Assembly: GCA_002399735.1 (NCBI GenBank)
Contig: DHEF01000014.1
Span: 34,855-98,854 of the forward strand
Length of the DNA stretch: 64,000 nucleotides
Source of the DNA: Chitinophagaceae bacterium UBA4857
GTDB lineage: Bacteria; Bacteroidota; Bacteroidia; Chitinophagales; Chitinophagaceae
Reading direction: 5' to 3'
Positions 8,042 to 16,888 of this stretch are shown in pieces (position 1 is the stretch's first letter; each line of letters begins with the position of its first letter). Below the pieces are notes generated by a model. It was not told where the DNA came from. It searched no databases and worked only from the letters and a program-made list of their open reading frames with translations. A program made the translations under genes and the position numbers.

Positions 8042-8168
8042 TAGCACAACAAAATGGGCACGTTACCGTAAGCCGGTTATTATTACTACGGCTGTAATAG
8101 TGCTGCAACTCATCTTTGGGTTTGATGCTAAATTTTGCATCATCAATATTATTTGGTTATTCGTATAA
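8022..8168 (+). CDS. Candidate 48-residue single-pass membrane protein in the arsenic cassette
   Basis: A GTG at 8022 opens a 48-codon frame that overlaps the end of the DUF6428 gene and stops 11 bases before arsC. The product begins METVPVSSTTKWARYRKP and then has the hydrophobic segment VIITTAVIVLQLIFGF, followed by DAKFCIINIIWLFV. Positive residues before the helix predict an inward-facing N-terminus. It fills the DUF6428-arsC gap exactly. I do not recognise a family. It could be a small transport or stress helper, or the remnant of a larger membrane protein. There is no ATG, so the start is uncertain. Confidence 0.5.
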   Translation: METVPVSSTTKWARYRKPVIITTAVIVLQLIFGFDAKFCIINIIWLFV

Positions 8169-8179
8169 ACTTAAAAAAA

Positions 8180-8599
8180 TTGGAAACAAAAACAATATTG
8201 GTGCTTTGCACCGGCAACAGTTGTCGTAGCCAGATGGCAGAGGCGTATCTACGTAATTTTGTAAAAGAAAAAGCTACCATTTATAGTGCAGGCGTAGAAA
8301 CGCATGGCCTTAATCCCGGTGCTGTTGCTATTATGTTGGAAGATGGAATGGATATATCGCACCATACATCCAATAACATACAGGAGTACCTGCATATCAA
8401 TTTCGATTACGTAATTACGGTATGTGATAATGCGAAAGAACGTTGCCCTGTTTTTCCTGGCAGAGCTCAGGTGTTTCACCATAATTTTCCTGACCCTGCT
8501 AAAGCCAGTGGGACAGCAAATGAAATAAAAGAACATTTCCGCTATACCCGCAACCTTATTAAAAATTACTGTGCTGATTTTGTGCAACGTTATCTATAA
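8180..8599 (+). CDS. arsC: Arsenate reductase, thioredoxin-coupled LMW-phosphatase type
   Basis: Starting at TTG 8180 the product has 139 residues. Cys10, Cys82 and Cys89 then fall exactly where the pI258-type ArsC has its three redox cysteines. The P-loop is CTGNSCR (10-16), and FPDPAKASG supplies the general acid. The enzyme reduces arsenate to arsenite, with electrons from thioredoxin. An upstream start at 8135 is possible in frame but would add an unlikely MHHQYYLVIRINLKK leader and break this numbering. It is the last gene of the cassette. No ArsB or ACR3 efflux pump follows, so export of the product must be encoded elsewhere. Confidence 0.92.
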   Translation: METKTILVLCTGNSCRSQMAEAYLRNFVKEKATIYSAGVETHGLNPGAVAIMLEDGMDISHHTSNNIQEYLHINFDYVITVCDNAKERCPVFPGRAQVFHHNFPDPAKASGTANEIKEHFRYTRNLIKNYCADFVQRYL

Positions 8600-8610
8600 C
8601 AAAGACTACT

Positions 8611-8739
8611 ATCTGGCGCAGGTCTCTGACCTGTGCCTTGCCGTTACTTAATTAATCATGGCGATAACTTTATTTTTCGGGTAGTGTATTTAATTTAAAG
8701 ACAAGTAACTCATTAGCACAGGTCAGAGACCTGCGCTAG
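8611..8739. mobile_element. 129-bp MITE-like element, copy 2 (right of the arsenic cassette)
   Basis: This has the same length and orientation as 6984-7112 with four substitutions. Its terminal repeats are better preserved (one mismatch in 26). It begins 11 bases after the arsC stop. The pair encloses 1.5 kb holding only the arsenic genes, as in a composite unit. Confidence 0.8.
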
Positions 8740-8769
8740 ATACGGAATACTTTAAAATTACAAACAAAA

Positions 8770-8795
8770 AAAGCGACACATTTCTGTGCCGCTTT
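8770..8795 (-). terminator. Hairpin terminator of the lipoprotein gene
   Basis: AAAGCGACACA pairs with TGTGCCGCTTT around TTTC. On the minus strand it is followed by a T-run, and it sits 20 bases after the stop codon of the 156-residue lipoprotein. Confidence 0.75.
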
Positions 8796-8815
8796 GCTAT
8801 CATGTGTTAATACTG

Positions 8816-9286
8816 TTAAGGTTTTGCATTCAATACATTCTTATCAGCTTTTATAATCATTTTTTTATTGCCGGTTCCACTGTCTTTACTTAAGGTTTTG
8901 TCGTTGCTGTTTACACCATAGTAACCGCAGTAATAATCAATAGCATCCTGGGCATCAAAATAATCTAACCAGTATTCAATAATATTACCACGCATTAAAC
9001 TACGGTCAGAGTAGTTGTAAATATCACGGGTGCCATAGTTGCTAAAATTACTGTACACAATATCGCCTTCAAATGGCAGGTAACCATCGCTGGAACGGAT
9101 AACTGTGTAACCACGGAAAGTTTCTACAACATAATAAGAACAAGCACCACCACTGTACACCACCACACCTCGCTCTTTACTTAACCAATAACTTTCGTCA
9201 AAATATTGTTCTGATCTTTTAACGCAACTTGTTAATAGTACAACAACTGTCATAAACAATGCAGATAGGGTAAAAATTCGTTTCAT
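8816..9286 (-). CDS. Hypothetical lipoprotein
   Basis: The 156-residue product has a lipoprotein signal (MKRIFTLSALFMTVVVLL, lipobox LTSC, Cys21), so it should be anchored to an outer or inner membrane leaflet. The mature part is rich in Tyr, Ser and Asp and contains VVVYSGGACSYYVVETFRGY and a paired-Tyr segment (DYYCGYYGV). I recognise no domain. It is monocistronic, with its own terminator, and lies at the right side of the accessory island. Similar small lipoproteins are common in Chitinophagaceae, usually without an assigned role. Confidence 0.75.
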   Translation of the reverse strand: MKRIFTLSALFMTVVVLLTSCVKRSEQYFDESYWLSKERGVVVYSGGACSYYVVETFRGYTVIRSSDGYLPFEGDIVYSNFSNYGTRDIYNYSDRSLMRGNIIEYWLDYFDAQDAIDYYCGYYGVNSNDKTLSKDSGTGNKKMIIKADKNVLNAKP

Positions 9287-9503
9287 GTTATTTGGTTTTA
9301 ATCGGTGAAAAAATCAGGGCTTTTTAATTTTCCGTTTCTGTATATAAGACCAATAACAGGTTGCAAAAGTTACGCTAACAGTTGTTAAAGTATGTTGGCT
9401 AAAGGGCTGTTTTTAGCAAATAAAATCATAAAGCTTTTTTAATTTGAAAATTAGTTGATTTGGAAATTTTGTAATGGGGTTTTCGGTAAAAGCAGGGACG
9501 CTT

Positions 9504-9709
9504 ACATAATGCCCAATAGTATTACCGGACACCCCGATTAAAATACCCCGAACAGCGGGGTTAGAAACGGGGTACCGCACAATGGCCAATAGAATTAATT
9601 CGATATTAGTTATTGGATTAGCCTCATTGATGCTTTGCGTTGTTGTAGTACAAGTGAGTGACACAACAGACGATGCTAGTAGTAATGCTGCTGACTAACT
9701 AAAAAAAAT
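9504..9709 (+). repeat. GACGCAA-family dispersed repeat, copy R3 (expanded)
   Basis: The copy contains CCCCGATTAAAATACCCCG, a partly duplicated hairpin region with AGCGGGG and ACGGGGTACCGC, GGCCAATAGAATTAATTCG, then TACAAGTGAGTGACACAACA, GACGATGCTAGTAGTAATG and CTGACTAACTAAAAAAAA. The spacing is longer than in other copies by an insertion of about 50 bases. It lies in the 660-base gap between the lipoprotein and tamB. The rest of that gap is AT-rich and holds no ORF that I can support. Confidence 0.8.
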
Positions 9710-9946
9710 CCAATCCTCGAAAAGTCTGTTGAGAAAAAAGCAGACAATTGCCTCTTTTTATGAGTAATATTAAAACTTAGTTAAACGGTTATATTACTAT
9801 ATGCGTAAATTTGTAATTAGGCTTGTATTGGACTAATTTTACGGGCAAAAACCTATCTGAAGCGGCTTAAGAAAATAGCGAAATGGACTCTCCTATCAAT
9901 TTTACTTTTATTAGTAGCAGTATGGTTATTAATACAAACACCGTTT

Positions 9947-12900
9947 GTGCAAAACTGGCTGGTGCAAAAAGTTACTGCCCGACTTTCTAAAGATTTAAAT
10001 ACCGAAGTATCTATTAAGCGGGTAGATTTTTCGTTGTTTAACAAAATGCATTTATTAAACACTTTGGTATTGGACCGACAAAAAGATACCATACTATCTG
10101 CCGGGGAAGTTACGGTGCGTATAACCGACTGGTTTTTTATAAAAAAGAATATTGAACTGAAATATGTGGGCCTGAAAGATGCAGTAGTAAAATTGCAAAG
10201 AGATACTGATTCTATCTGGCGGCACCAGTTTATTATTGATTACTTTTCATCGCCAACTAGCAATACACAAAAGAAAAAAAGCAGCATATCATTAAACGTT
10301 AAAGAGCTGGATTGTAAAAATGTTTTGTTCTGGCAACATGATGCCTGGGTTGGCCAGGACATGAAAATTTACTTTGGCAGCCTATCAGCAAATGCCCGTG
10401 TTACCGATTTTGAAAACAAAAGAGTAGCAGTGGAAAATATTACAGCCGATAAACCGGATGTAAGCCTATCCGTATATAAAGGAAATAAACCGGTAAGGCC
10501 ACGTACACCCACTACTCCCACAACAACAAAAGGGCTGGAATGGAATAAAGGCGACTGGGCTATTGAAATTGGACAGTTACGCTTAACCAATGGTTCATTT
10601 AAAAACGACAATTTATTGGTACCTGAAGGACCAATCGGTGTGTTTGATGGCCAGCATATTGCTTTTAACGATATTGACCTTACTTTAAAAAATGTATGGT
10701 GGCAACAGGATACCATTAGCTCGGAAATAACGGTTAACACCAAAGAAAAAAGTGGCTTTGAAGTTAAAAAGCTGGAGGCCCTGGCTAAAGTAACGCCAAG
10801 GGAAATGAGTTTTTCAGATTTAAAAATTAGCACCAACAACAGTAGCATTAGCAACTACTATAGCATGCGCTATGATAAGTTTAGCGACATGAGTGACTTT
10901 ATTAATAAAATAACGCTGGTTGGCGATTTTAAAAATACCGAGATTGACAGTGACGATATTGCCTTTTTTGCACCGGCTTTAACTGACTGGAACAAACGGA
11001 TTAATTTATCGGGAAGATTTAGCGGTCCGATTTCAAACTTAAGCGGCAGGGACTTTTTATTAGAAGCCGGTAATAACACCCGTTTGAAAGGCCATATTAG
11101 TTTGGTAGGCTTGCCCGATATTAATGAAACCTTTATTGACTTTAGTGCCGAGGATTTTAAAACTACTTATGCCGAAGCGGCTACCTATGTACCTCAGATT
11201 AAAACATTAAAAAAACCGGATTTATCGCAACTGGAATACATACATTTTAACGGAAACTTTACCGGGTTTATTAGAGACTTTGTAACTTTTGGTACTATTA
11301 AAACTGCCTTGGGTACGGTAAAAACTGACCTTAATATGAAGTTGCCCCAAGGCCGTGACCCTGTATATTCCGGTACTTTGATAACGGATAATTTTTTATT
11401 GGGTAAATTTTTACATGAGCCTTTGTTGGGTGCTATTGCTATTAAAAGCTCTTTAAAAGGAAGTGGAACGCAGGAAAAAAGACGTATTGCAGAGTTTAAA
11501 GGCGATGTAAAATTTATTGACTTTAACGGTTACCGCTACCAGAACCTACACCTGAACGGCATTTTAAATAAAAACGAATTTGACGGCGTAGCATCTATAA
11601 AAGATGAGAATGTAAAACTTACACTGAACGGGTTGATAAATATTAACGACTCGGCACCCATATTTAATTTTATTGCCGATGTGCAGGAATCGAATATTAA
11701 AAATATTGGTTTAACAAAAGAAGATATTCGTTTCTCGGGTAAGGTAAATACCAACTTTTCGGGCAAAACCATTGATGACTTTTTGGGCGTAGCTAATATT
11801 ACGGATGCGGTGTTGATACATGACGATTTACAGCTACCTTTTGATTCGCTTACATTATCATCGACCTATGTGGATGATAAAAAAATACTCAGCTTAAACT
11901 CCAATGAACTAAAGGCCACTGTAAAAGGGAATTATACCATACGCGAACTACCGGATGCTTTTAAAACCTTTTTAAGCAAGTACTATCCTGCCTATATTGC
12001 AGCACCTAAACTTACTGACATTAATGAACAGCTCGAGTTTAATATTGAAACAGGTTATATTGATGATTACTTAAAATTATTTACAAAGCAGATTAGTGGC
12101 TTTAACCATAGTAATATAACCGGCTCGTTAAACACTATTGACAATAGTTTAACCTTAACAGCAAATGTACCCCAGTTTAAATACCTGACTTACAATTTTG
12201 ACAATGTTACTGTACAGGGCAATGGCGGTTTGGATACTTTAATAGTTACGGGAAGTGCATCAAACATAATGATTGGAGATAGCCTGAATGTACCGCTGGC
12301 TACATTTGATATTACAGCTTTTCACGACACATCGTATGTAAATATTATTACCGGAGCCAATCAAGGGATTGACCAAGCAAAGATTAATGCTGCGGTCTTA
12401 ACCTATCATAATGGGGTACGTATAGAAATGAATTCATCCAACTTAGTAGTAAATGGGAAAACATGGACCATTGATGAAAACGGTGAATTGGAGTTTAGAA
12501 AAAATGCACCTGCGATTGGAGAACTACGGTTAAGAGAAAACAATCAGGAAATAGTGATTAAAACGCTTCCATCCGAAATTGGAGAATGGAATGATGTAAG
12601 TGTAAAACTGACAAAAGTAAACCTTGGTGATTTTGGCCCTTTCATCATGCCAAGAAACAGACTGGAGGGATTAGCATCGGGTGATGTATTAATTGAAAAC
12701 CCTTTTAATGATCTAAGAATTATCAGCAATAATTTTAAAGGCGAGTATGTACGACTTGACAATGACTCTATAGGTGAAGTAAACGCCAGTGTTATTTATG
12801 AAAATAAAACAGGTGAGCTTTTCGTGAACGGCAAAAATGCAAACCCCGACCATGGTATTGCTTTTGATATGCACTTGTTTTTACAAGACAAAACCAGCCA

Positions 12901-14686
12901 GCAAAAAAATGTAATTGACCTTACTGCAAAAACATTTCAATTAAAATACCTGGAACGCTTTTTAGGTACTTTATTTAGTGATATGAATGGTTTTATTACG
13001 GGCAACTTCAGTATTAAAGGTCCGTTTGACAACTTGGATGTAACAGGCAAAGGGCGTTTAACAGAGGCAGGGTTAAAAGTAAAATTTACACAATGTTATT
13101 ACGAGATTGAAAACAGGGAGATAGAATTAAAATCTGGAGAAATTAATTTAGATGGCATTGTTTTAAAAGACCCGGTAAGCAAAAACCCCGTTTACCTGAA
13201 CGGTAGTATTTTACATAATGGTTTTAAAAATATGTTCTTCGACTTGTCTGTATCAACGCGTAAATCGGGTACACAAAGCAGCGATAATAACCGGCCTATT
13301 TTATTATTAAATACTACATACAATGATAATAAACAGTTTTATGGTAAAGTAATGGGAACCGGATCATTTACATTATCCGGACAGGAATCCGATATGTATA
13401 TGAAAATAGATGCGATTGCATCAACTACTGATAGTAGTTCGGTTACTATACCGTCATCCAATAGCAAGGCATCGGGTATGGCCGACTTTTTAGTTGAACG
13501 TAAGTTTGGTCGGGAAATGATTGACTCCAATTTTACCAAAGGCTCAGCCAATGTGGTGTACGATGTAGATATTACGGCTAACAATATGGTAACGGTTAGA
13601 GTAATACTGGATGAATTTACAGGGGACGAAATTAAAGGAAAAGGATCTGGTACACTCAATATACGTAGCGGTTCTTCTGAGCCATTGTCTATACGTGGTA
13701 AATTTGATATTGAAGAAGGTGATTACCTGTTTACATTTCAATCTTTCTTTAAAAAACCATTCGAGTTAAGAAAAGGTGGTGATAGTTATATAAGTTGGAC
13801 CGGCGACCCTATGGATGCACAAATAAAATTTGAAGCCCAATACAAAGCTGAAAGAGTAAGTTTCGCACCATTGGTATCAGGTTTAAATCTTGAGCAAAAC
13901 TTATCAACCCGACGAGAAAATGTTTATGTATATGCCGATTTAACGGGACAATTATTTGACCCCCTGTTTAAGTTTAGCTTGGGTTTTGAGCCCAACAGCT
14001 CACTAAAAAATGAGTTTGCTGTAACTAGTGCTATTCAACAAATGGAAAATGACCCCAACCAGATTAATAAACAGGTTACCTATCTAATAGTATTTAATAG
14101 TTTTGCGCCACCCGAAACTATTCAATCATCAGGCTCAGGTCTTGGAAGCGCTATAAACGAATTTACCTATAATACCATCTCCAGTATATCGGGTATTATT
14201 TTTAACGAGATTAATAAAAAACTTAACACGGAGCTTTCCAGAATTTTAAAAACTGATAAAGTTAGTTTAAACTTCAGCGGCTCTGTTTATAACAGAAATC
14301 CTTTTTCATTGGGAGGGGCTAGCGGGTTTAACATTAACCAAAGTAATCTAAACTTAAATATACCAATTTCTTTATTTAAAGACCGGTTGGTAGTAACACT
14401 AGGTAATACTTTAGACGTACCCTTACAAGCCAGTTTACAGCAAACAGTACAGTATTTGCCTGATGTAACAGCCGAATGGTTAATTAACCAAAGCGGCACC
14501 ATACGTGTAAGTTTTTTTTACAGGGAGAACTTAGATTATTTGTTAACCAATAATAGCCGCAATAAGCGTTCTGGTGCCAGTATTTCGTACCGCAAAGAGT
14601 TTGACAATATAGGCCAGTTTTTAAGACGCAATAAAAAGAAAAAGCCTGAAACAGAAGTTAAACCTCCTGAACAAACAGAACAATAA
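9947..14686 (+). CDS. tamB: TamB-like translocation and assembly module protein (DUF490)
   Basis: This 1579-residue AsmA/TamB-type protein is built mostly of repeated beta-strands forming a long lipid-conducting groove across the periplasm. It supports outer-membrane protein insertion and phospholipid movement. The C-terminal DUF490 domain is clear from about residue 1190, with GDEIKGKGSGTLNIRSGSS, FDIEEGDYLFTFQSFFKKPF and SWTGDPMDAQIKFEAQYKAE. The first standard start is the GTG at 9947, but the frame stays open back to 9821 and encodes KIAKWTLLSILLLLVAVWLL, the expected N-terminal membrane anchor. The real start is therefore probably upstream, perhaps CTG at 9857. No BamA-like TamA gene is adjacent. 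The next gene is convergent. Confidence 0.9.
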   Translation: MQNWLVQKVTARLSKDLNTEVSIKRVDFSLFNKMHLLNTLVLDRQKDTILSAGEVTVRITDWFFIKKNIELKYVGLKDAVVKLQRDTDSIWRHQFIIDYFSSPTSNTQKKKSSISLNVKELDCKNVLFWQHDAWVGQDMKIYFGSLSANARVTDFENKRVAVENITADKPDVSLSVYKGNKPVRPRTPTTPTTTKGLEWNKGDWAIEIGQLRLTNGSFKNDNLLVPEGPIGVFDGQHIAFNDIDLTLKNVWWQQDTISSEITVNTKEKSGFEVKKLEALAKVTPREMSFSDLKISTNNSSISNYYSMRYDKFSDMSDFINKITLVGDFKNTEIDSDDIAFFAPALTDWNKRINLSGRFSGPISNLSGRDFLLEAGNNTRLKGHISLVGLPDINETFIDFSAEDFKTTYAEAATYVPQIKTLKKPDLSQLEYIHFNGNFTGFIRDFVTFGTIKTALGTVKTDLNMKLPQGRDPVYSGTLITDNFLLGKFLHEPLLGAIAIKSSLKGSGTQEKRRIAEFKGDVKFIDFNGYRYQNLHLNGILNKNEFDGVASIKDENVKLTLNGLININDSAPIFNFIADVQESNIKNIGLTKEDIRFSGKVNTNFSGKTIDDFLGVANITDAVLIHDDLQLPFDSLTLSSTYVDDKKILSLNSNELKATVKGNYTIRELPDAFKTFLSKYYPAYIAAPKLTDINEQLEFNIETGYIDDYLKLFTKQISGFNHSNITGSLNTIDNSLTLTANVPQFKYLTYNFDNVTVQGNGGLDTLIVTGSASNIMIGDSLNVPLATFDITAFHDTSYVNIITGANQGIDQAKINAAVLTYHNGVRIEMNSSNLVVNGKTWTIDENGELEFRKNAPAIGELRLRENNQEIVIKTLPSEIGEWNDVSVKLTKVNLGDFGPFIMPRNRLEGLASGDVLIENPFNDLRIISNNFKGEYVRLDNDSIGEVNASVIYENKTGELFVNGKNANPDHGIAFDMHLFLQDKTSQQKNVIDLTAKTFQLKYLERFLGTLFSDMNGFITGNFSIKGPFDNLDVTGKGRLTEAGLKVKFTQCYYEIENREIELKSGEINLDGIVLKDPVSKNPVYLNGSILHNGFKNMFFDLSVSTRKSGTQSSDNNRPILLLNTTYNDNKQFYGKVMGTGSFTLSGQESDMYMKIDAIASTTDSSSVTIPSSNSKASGMADFLVERKFGREMIDSNFTKGSANVVYDVDITANNMVTVRVILDEFTGDEIKGKGSGTLNIRSGSSEPLSIRGKFDIEEGDYLFTFQSFFKKPFELRKGGDSYISWTGDPMDAQIKFEAQYKAERVSFAPLVSGLNLEQNLSTRRENVYVYADLTGQLFDPLFKFSLGFEPNSSLKNEFAVTSAIQQMENDPNQINKQVTYLIVFNSFAPPETIQSSGSGLGSAINEFTYNTISSISGIIFNEINKKLNTELSRILKTDKVSLNFSGSVYNRNPFSLGGASGFNINQSNLNLNIPISLFKDRLVVTLGNTLDVPLQASLQQTVQYLPDVTAEWLINQSGTIRVSFFYRENLDYLLTNNSRNKRSGASISYRKEFDNIGQFLRRNKKKKPETEVKPPEQTEQ

Positions 14687-14695
14687 ACTAAATAA

Positions 14696-16210
14696 TTAAT
14701 TATTTGAACTTAGTGGTAAAGTAACAGTTATAACAGTTCCCTTACCCAAGGTGCTTTCAACAGAAAAACTACCACCTATCATCATTGCTCTTTCACGCAT
14801 ACCTACAATACCCATTGTTTTGGTGTGTTTCAACTCTTGCAGGTTTATACCAATCCCGTCATCTTCTATTGTCAGTATTAATGTATTTTCTTTATCCTTA
14901 AGTTTTACCGATACATTGGTTGCCTTTGCATGGCGTGCAATATTAGTTAACGATTCCTGAACAATTCTGAATAATGCGGTTTTAGCGTTTTCGGGCAAAT
15001 CAGGTTCTTTAAGTTTAGCGCCAAATTTCACCTGTACACCTAACTTAAGCCCCACTTCTTTTAAGTGCCATTCCAATGCGGCAATCAAGCCTAAATCATC
15101 CAGTAAACTTGGTCTTAACTCTGCAGATATTCGTCTTATTGACTTTAGTGAATCGTTTAGTATTTCATCCAGATTTTGCAGACGCTGTCTTATATCATCA
15201 TCTACCGTTTGCAATTTGCTGCTTAACCAGGCCACCTGTATTTTCATTACAGTAATTTGTTGGCCCAATTCATCATGCATCTCCCTGGCAATCTTTTTCT
15301 TATTCTCCTCACGCACATAAATTACGTGTTCGCTCAGTTCTCTTATTTCTTTGTACGATAAAGCCAACTCCTCTTCCACAATTTTTAACCGTGTTATATC
15401 CATCATCGATCCTATCATACGTTGCGGCCTACCTTCTTCATCTTTTACCACATACCCCCTATCATAAAAGGATACATAAGTGCCATCGTATTTTTTAAAA
15501 CGATATTCAGATGCCCATTGGTCAACGCCCTGCGCTAATGCTTCATTTAAACTAGTTTCCACTGCAACCCGATCATCAGTGTGCAATCCATTAATCCAAA
15601 AATCTACATCGTATAAATGCTCACTTTGTGCATAACCCAATTGTATAAAAAAATTATTATTCCACAATATATTACCTGTTGCTATATCAAGATCCCAGAT
15701 AATATCATTCGTAGCCTTCATCACCATATGATGAAACTCCTTTTCTTTAATCAGATTCCGGAGTACATAATCATCATATATAGTCATGTCTTTTTCTTTG
15801 TTCACATTCCGCTTGCTGGAGGTTAATACCCATACCGACCTAGTACTTGGTATTTCTCTTGTTTTTGGTATTGGCACAAAATTAATCAACAGACTTTCTG
15901 TTAAAGTTGTAATATAAATGTGAAAAGCTTCCGGGCCAACCAGTTTTAGTTGTTCGTTTAGCGGACAAGGCTCTTTAACTGTATACGGACTTAAATAATA
16001 GTCTATATCTTCATGTTTTATTGATAAAACCTGAGTAAGATGCCGGCCCCTACAGTCTTCCTCAGAAAGGTTAAACAATCTTTTTCCTGCTTTATTTATA
16101 TAAATAATAGCATACGAATCTGTCACCAATAATACTGGCTGTGCCGCATTTTCAAACGCCTCATTTAAATTTTTAAAACAAGCTGCGTTTCCACCGTTTT
16201 TTTTTGACAT
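14696..16210 (-). CDS. PAS-domain sensor histidine kinase (HisKA_3 type)
   Basis: This 504-residue soluble kinase has two PAS domains, at about residues 15-125 and 155-280 (the second followed by a PAC-like segment, MIGSMMDITRLK). They are followed by a HisKA_3 dimerisation helix with His312 (AREMHDELGQQ) and a HATPase_c domain with IARHAKATN and IEDDGIGINLQ. No transmembrane segment is seen, so it probably senses an internal signal. It should phosphorylate the NarL-type regulator encoded 42 bases upstream. The pair is likely co-transcribed, regulator first. The signal cannot be told from sequence. Confidence 0.93.
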   Translation of the reverse strand: MSKKNGGNAACFKNLNEAFENAAQPVLLVTDSYAIIYINKAGKRLFNLSEEDCRGRHLTQVLSIKHEDIDYYLSPYTVKEPCPLNEQLKLVGPEAFHIYITTLTESLLINFVPIPKTREIPSTRSVWVLTSSKRNVNKEKDMTIYDDYVLRNLIKEKEFHHMVMKATNDIIWDLDIATGNILWNNNFFIQLGYAQSEHLYDVDFWINGLHTDDRVAVETSLNEALAQGVDQWASEYRFKKYDGTYVSFYDRGYVVKDEEGRPQRMIGSMMDITRLKIVEEELALSYKEIRELSEHVIYVREENKKKIAREMHDELGQQITVMKIQVAWLSSKLQTVDDDIRQRLQNLDEILNDSLKSIRRISAELRPSLLDDLGLIAALEWHLKEVGLKLGVQVKFGAKLKEPDLPENAKTALFRIVQESLTNIARHAKATNVSVKLKDKENTLILTIEDDGIGINLQELKHTKTMGIVGMRERAMMIGGSFSVESTLGKGTVITVTLPLSSNN

Positions 16211-16252
16211 GCAGGGATGCTTGGGTTTTTAAAACTTACAAGCAATCACAAC

Positions 16253-16888
16253 TTATAAACCCTGTGCATTTATAAAGTTTACCAATGAAGCTGTGTTGCG
16301 TAAATTCAATTTTTTAAGGATATTATAACGGTGTACTTCAACGGTTTTCAACGTAATGTCCAATTTCTGGGCAATTTCTTTTGATGGTAACCCTTCTTTT
16401 ATAAGTTTAGCTACATCAATTTCCCTACGTGATAAAAGATTAATATTTGTGTTAGCTTCCTGCTCCTGTATTTCATGCTCGGCTAAAATACTTTTCACTT
16501 CCTCACATACATATTTCTTACCGGCATTTACCTCCAGTATGGCATGAATCATTTCTTCCTTCGACGAATTTTTGGTAACATAGCCCATCGCGCCTAATTG
16601 TATTAATCGCTTGGCGTAGGCCGGCATACTATGCATAGATACACCTATGATTTTTGCCTTTGGCATTATAGTTCTGATGGCTTTAGTTGCATCAAAACCA
16701 TTCATTGGTGTCATGTGAACATCCATTAATATTACATCCGGGTCTTTTTCTTTTGCAAGTTCAATGGCAGTGTCACCATCCCCGGTAGCTTCTATTACAT
16801 TAAACCGTGTATCACTGTTTAAAATAAAAGCCCATGAGTCTCGTATTAGCTTATGGTCATCAACTAACAAAATTTTAATCTGTTCCAT
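16253..16888 (-). CDS. NarL/FixJ-family response regulator
   Basis: This 211-residue regulator has a receiver domain with acidic Asp10 and Asp11, phospho-acceptor Asp56 (VILMDVHM) and the conserved Lys in YVTKNS. The C-terminal LuxR-type HTH spans about residues 145-205 (LSRREIDVAKLIKEGLPSKE, then KTVEVHRYNILKKL). Phosphorylation by the adjacent HisKA_3 kinase should drive dimerisation and DNA binding. It is transcribed just upstream of the kinase gene. Targets are unknown. Confidence 0.94.
   Translation of the reverse strand: MEQIKILLVDDHKLIRDSWAFILNSDTRFNVIEATGDGDTAIELAKEKDPDVILMDVHMTPMNGFDATKAIRTIMPKAKIIGVSMHSMPAYAKRLIQLGAMGYVTKNSSKEEMIHAILEVNAGKKYVCEEVKSILAEHEIQEQEANTNINLLSRREIDVAKLIKEGLPSKEIAQKLDITLKTVEVHRYNILKKLNLRNTASLVNFINAQGL

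Noticed and set aside
8249..8587. 112-codon minus-strand ORF antisense to arsC
   Set aside because: It overlaps a gene with a confirmed catalytic pattern; its product has no protein-like features.
5918..8739. A defence or toxin-antitoxin island
   Set aside because: Only the PIN gene could belong to one; there is no partner gene, and the neighbours are arsenic genes. The evidence is too thin to claim a system.
9413..9664. 83-codon minus-strand ORF before tamB
   Set aside because: It covers repeat R3 and adjacent low-complexity spacer.
10369..10854. 161-codon minus-strand ORF inside tamB
   Set aside because: It is a shadow of a strongly supported gene on the other strand and has low-complexity Leu/Ser composition with no start context.
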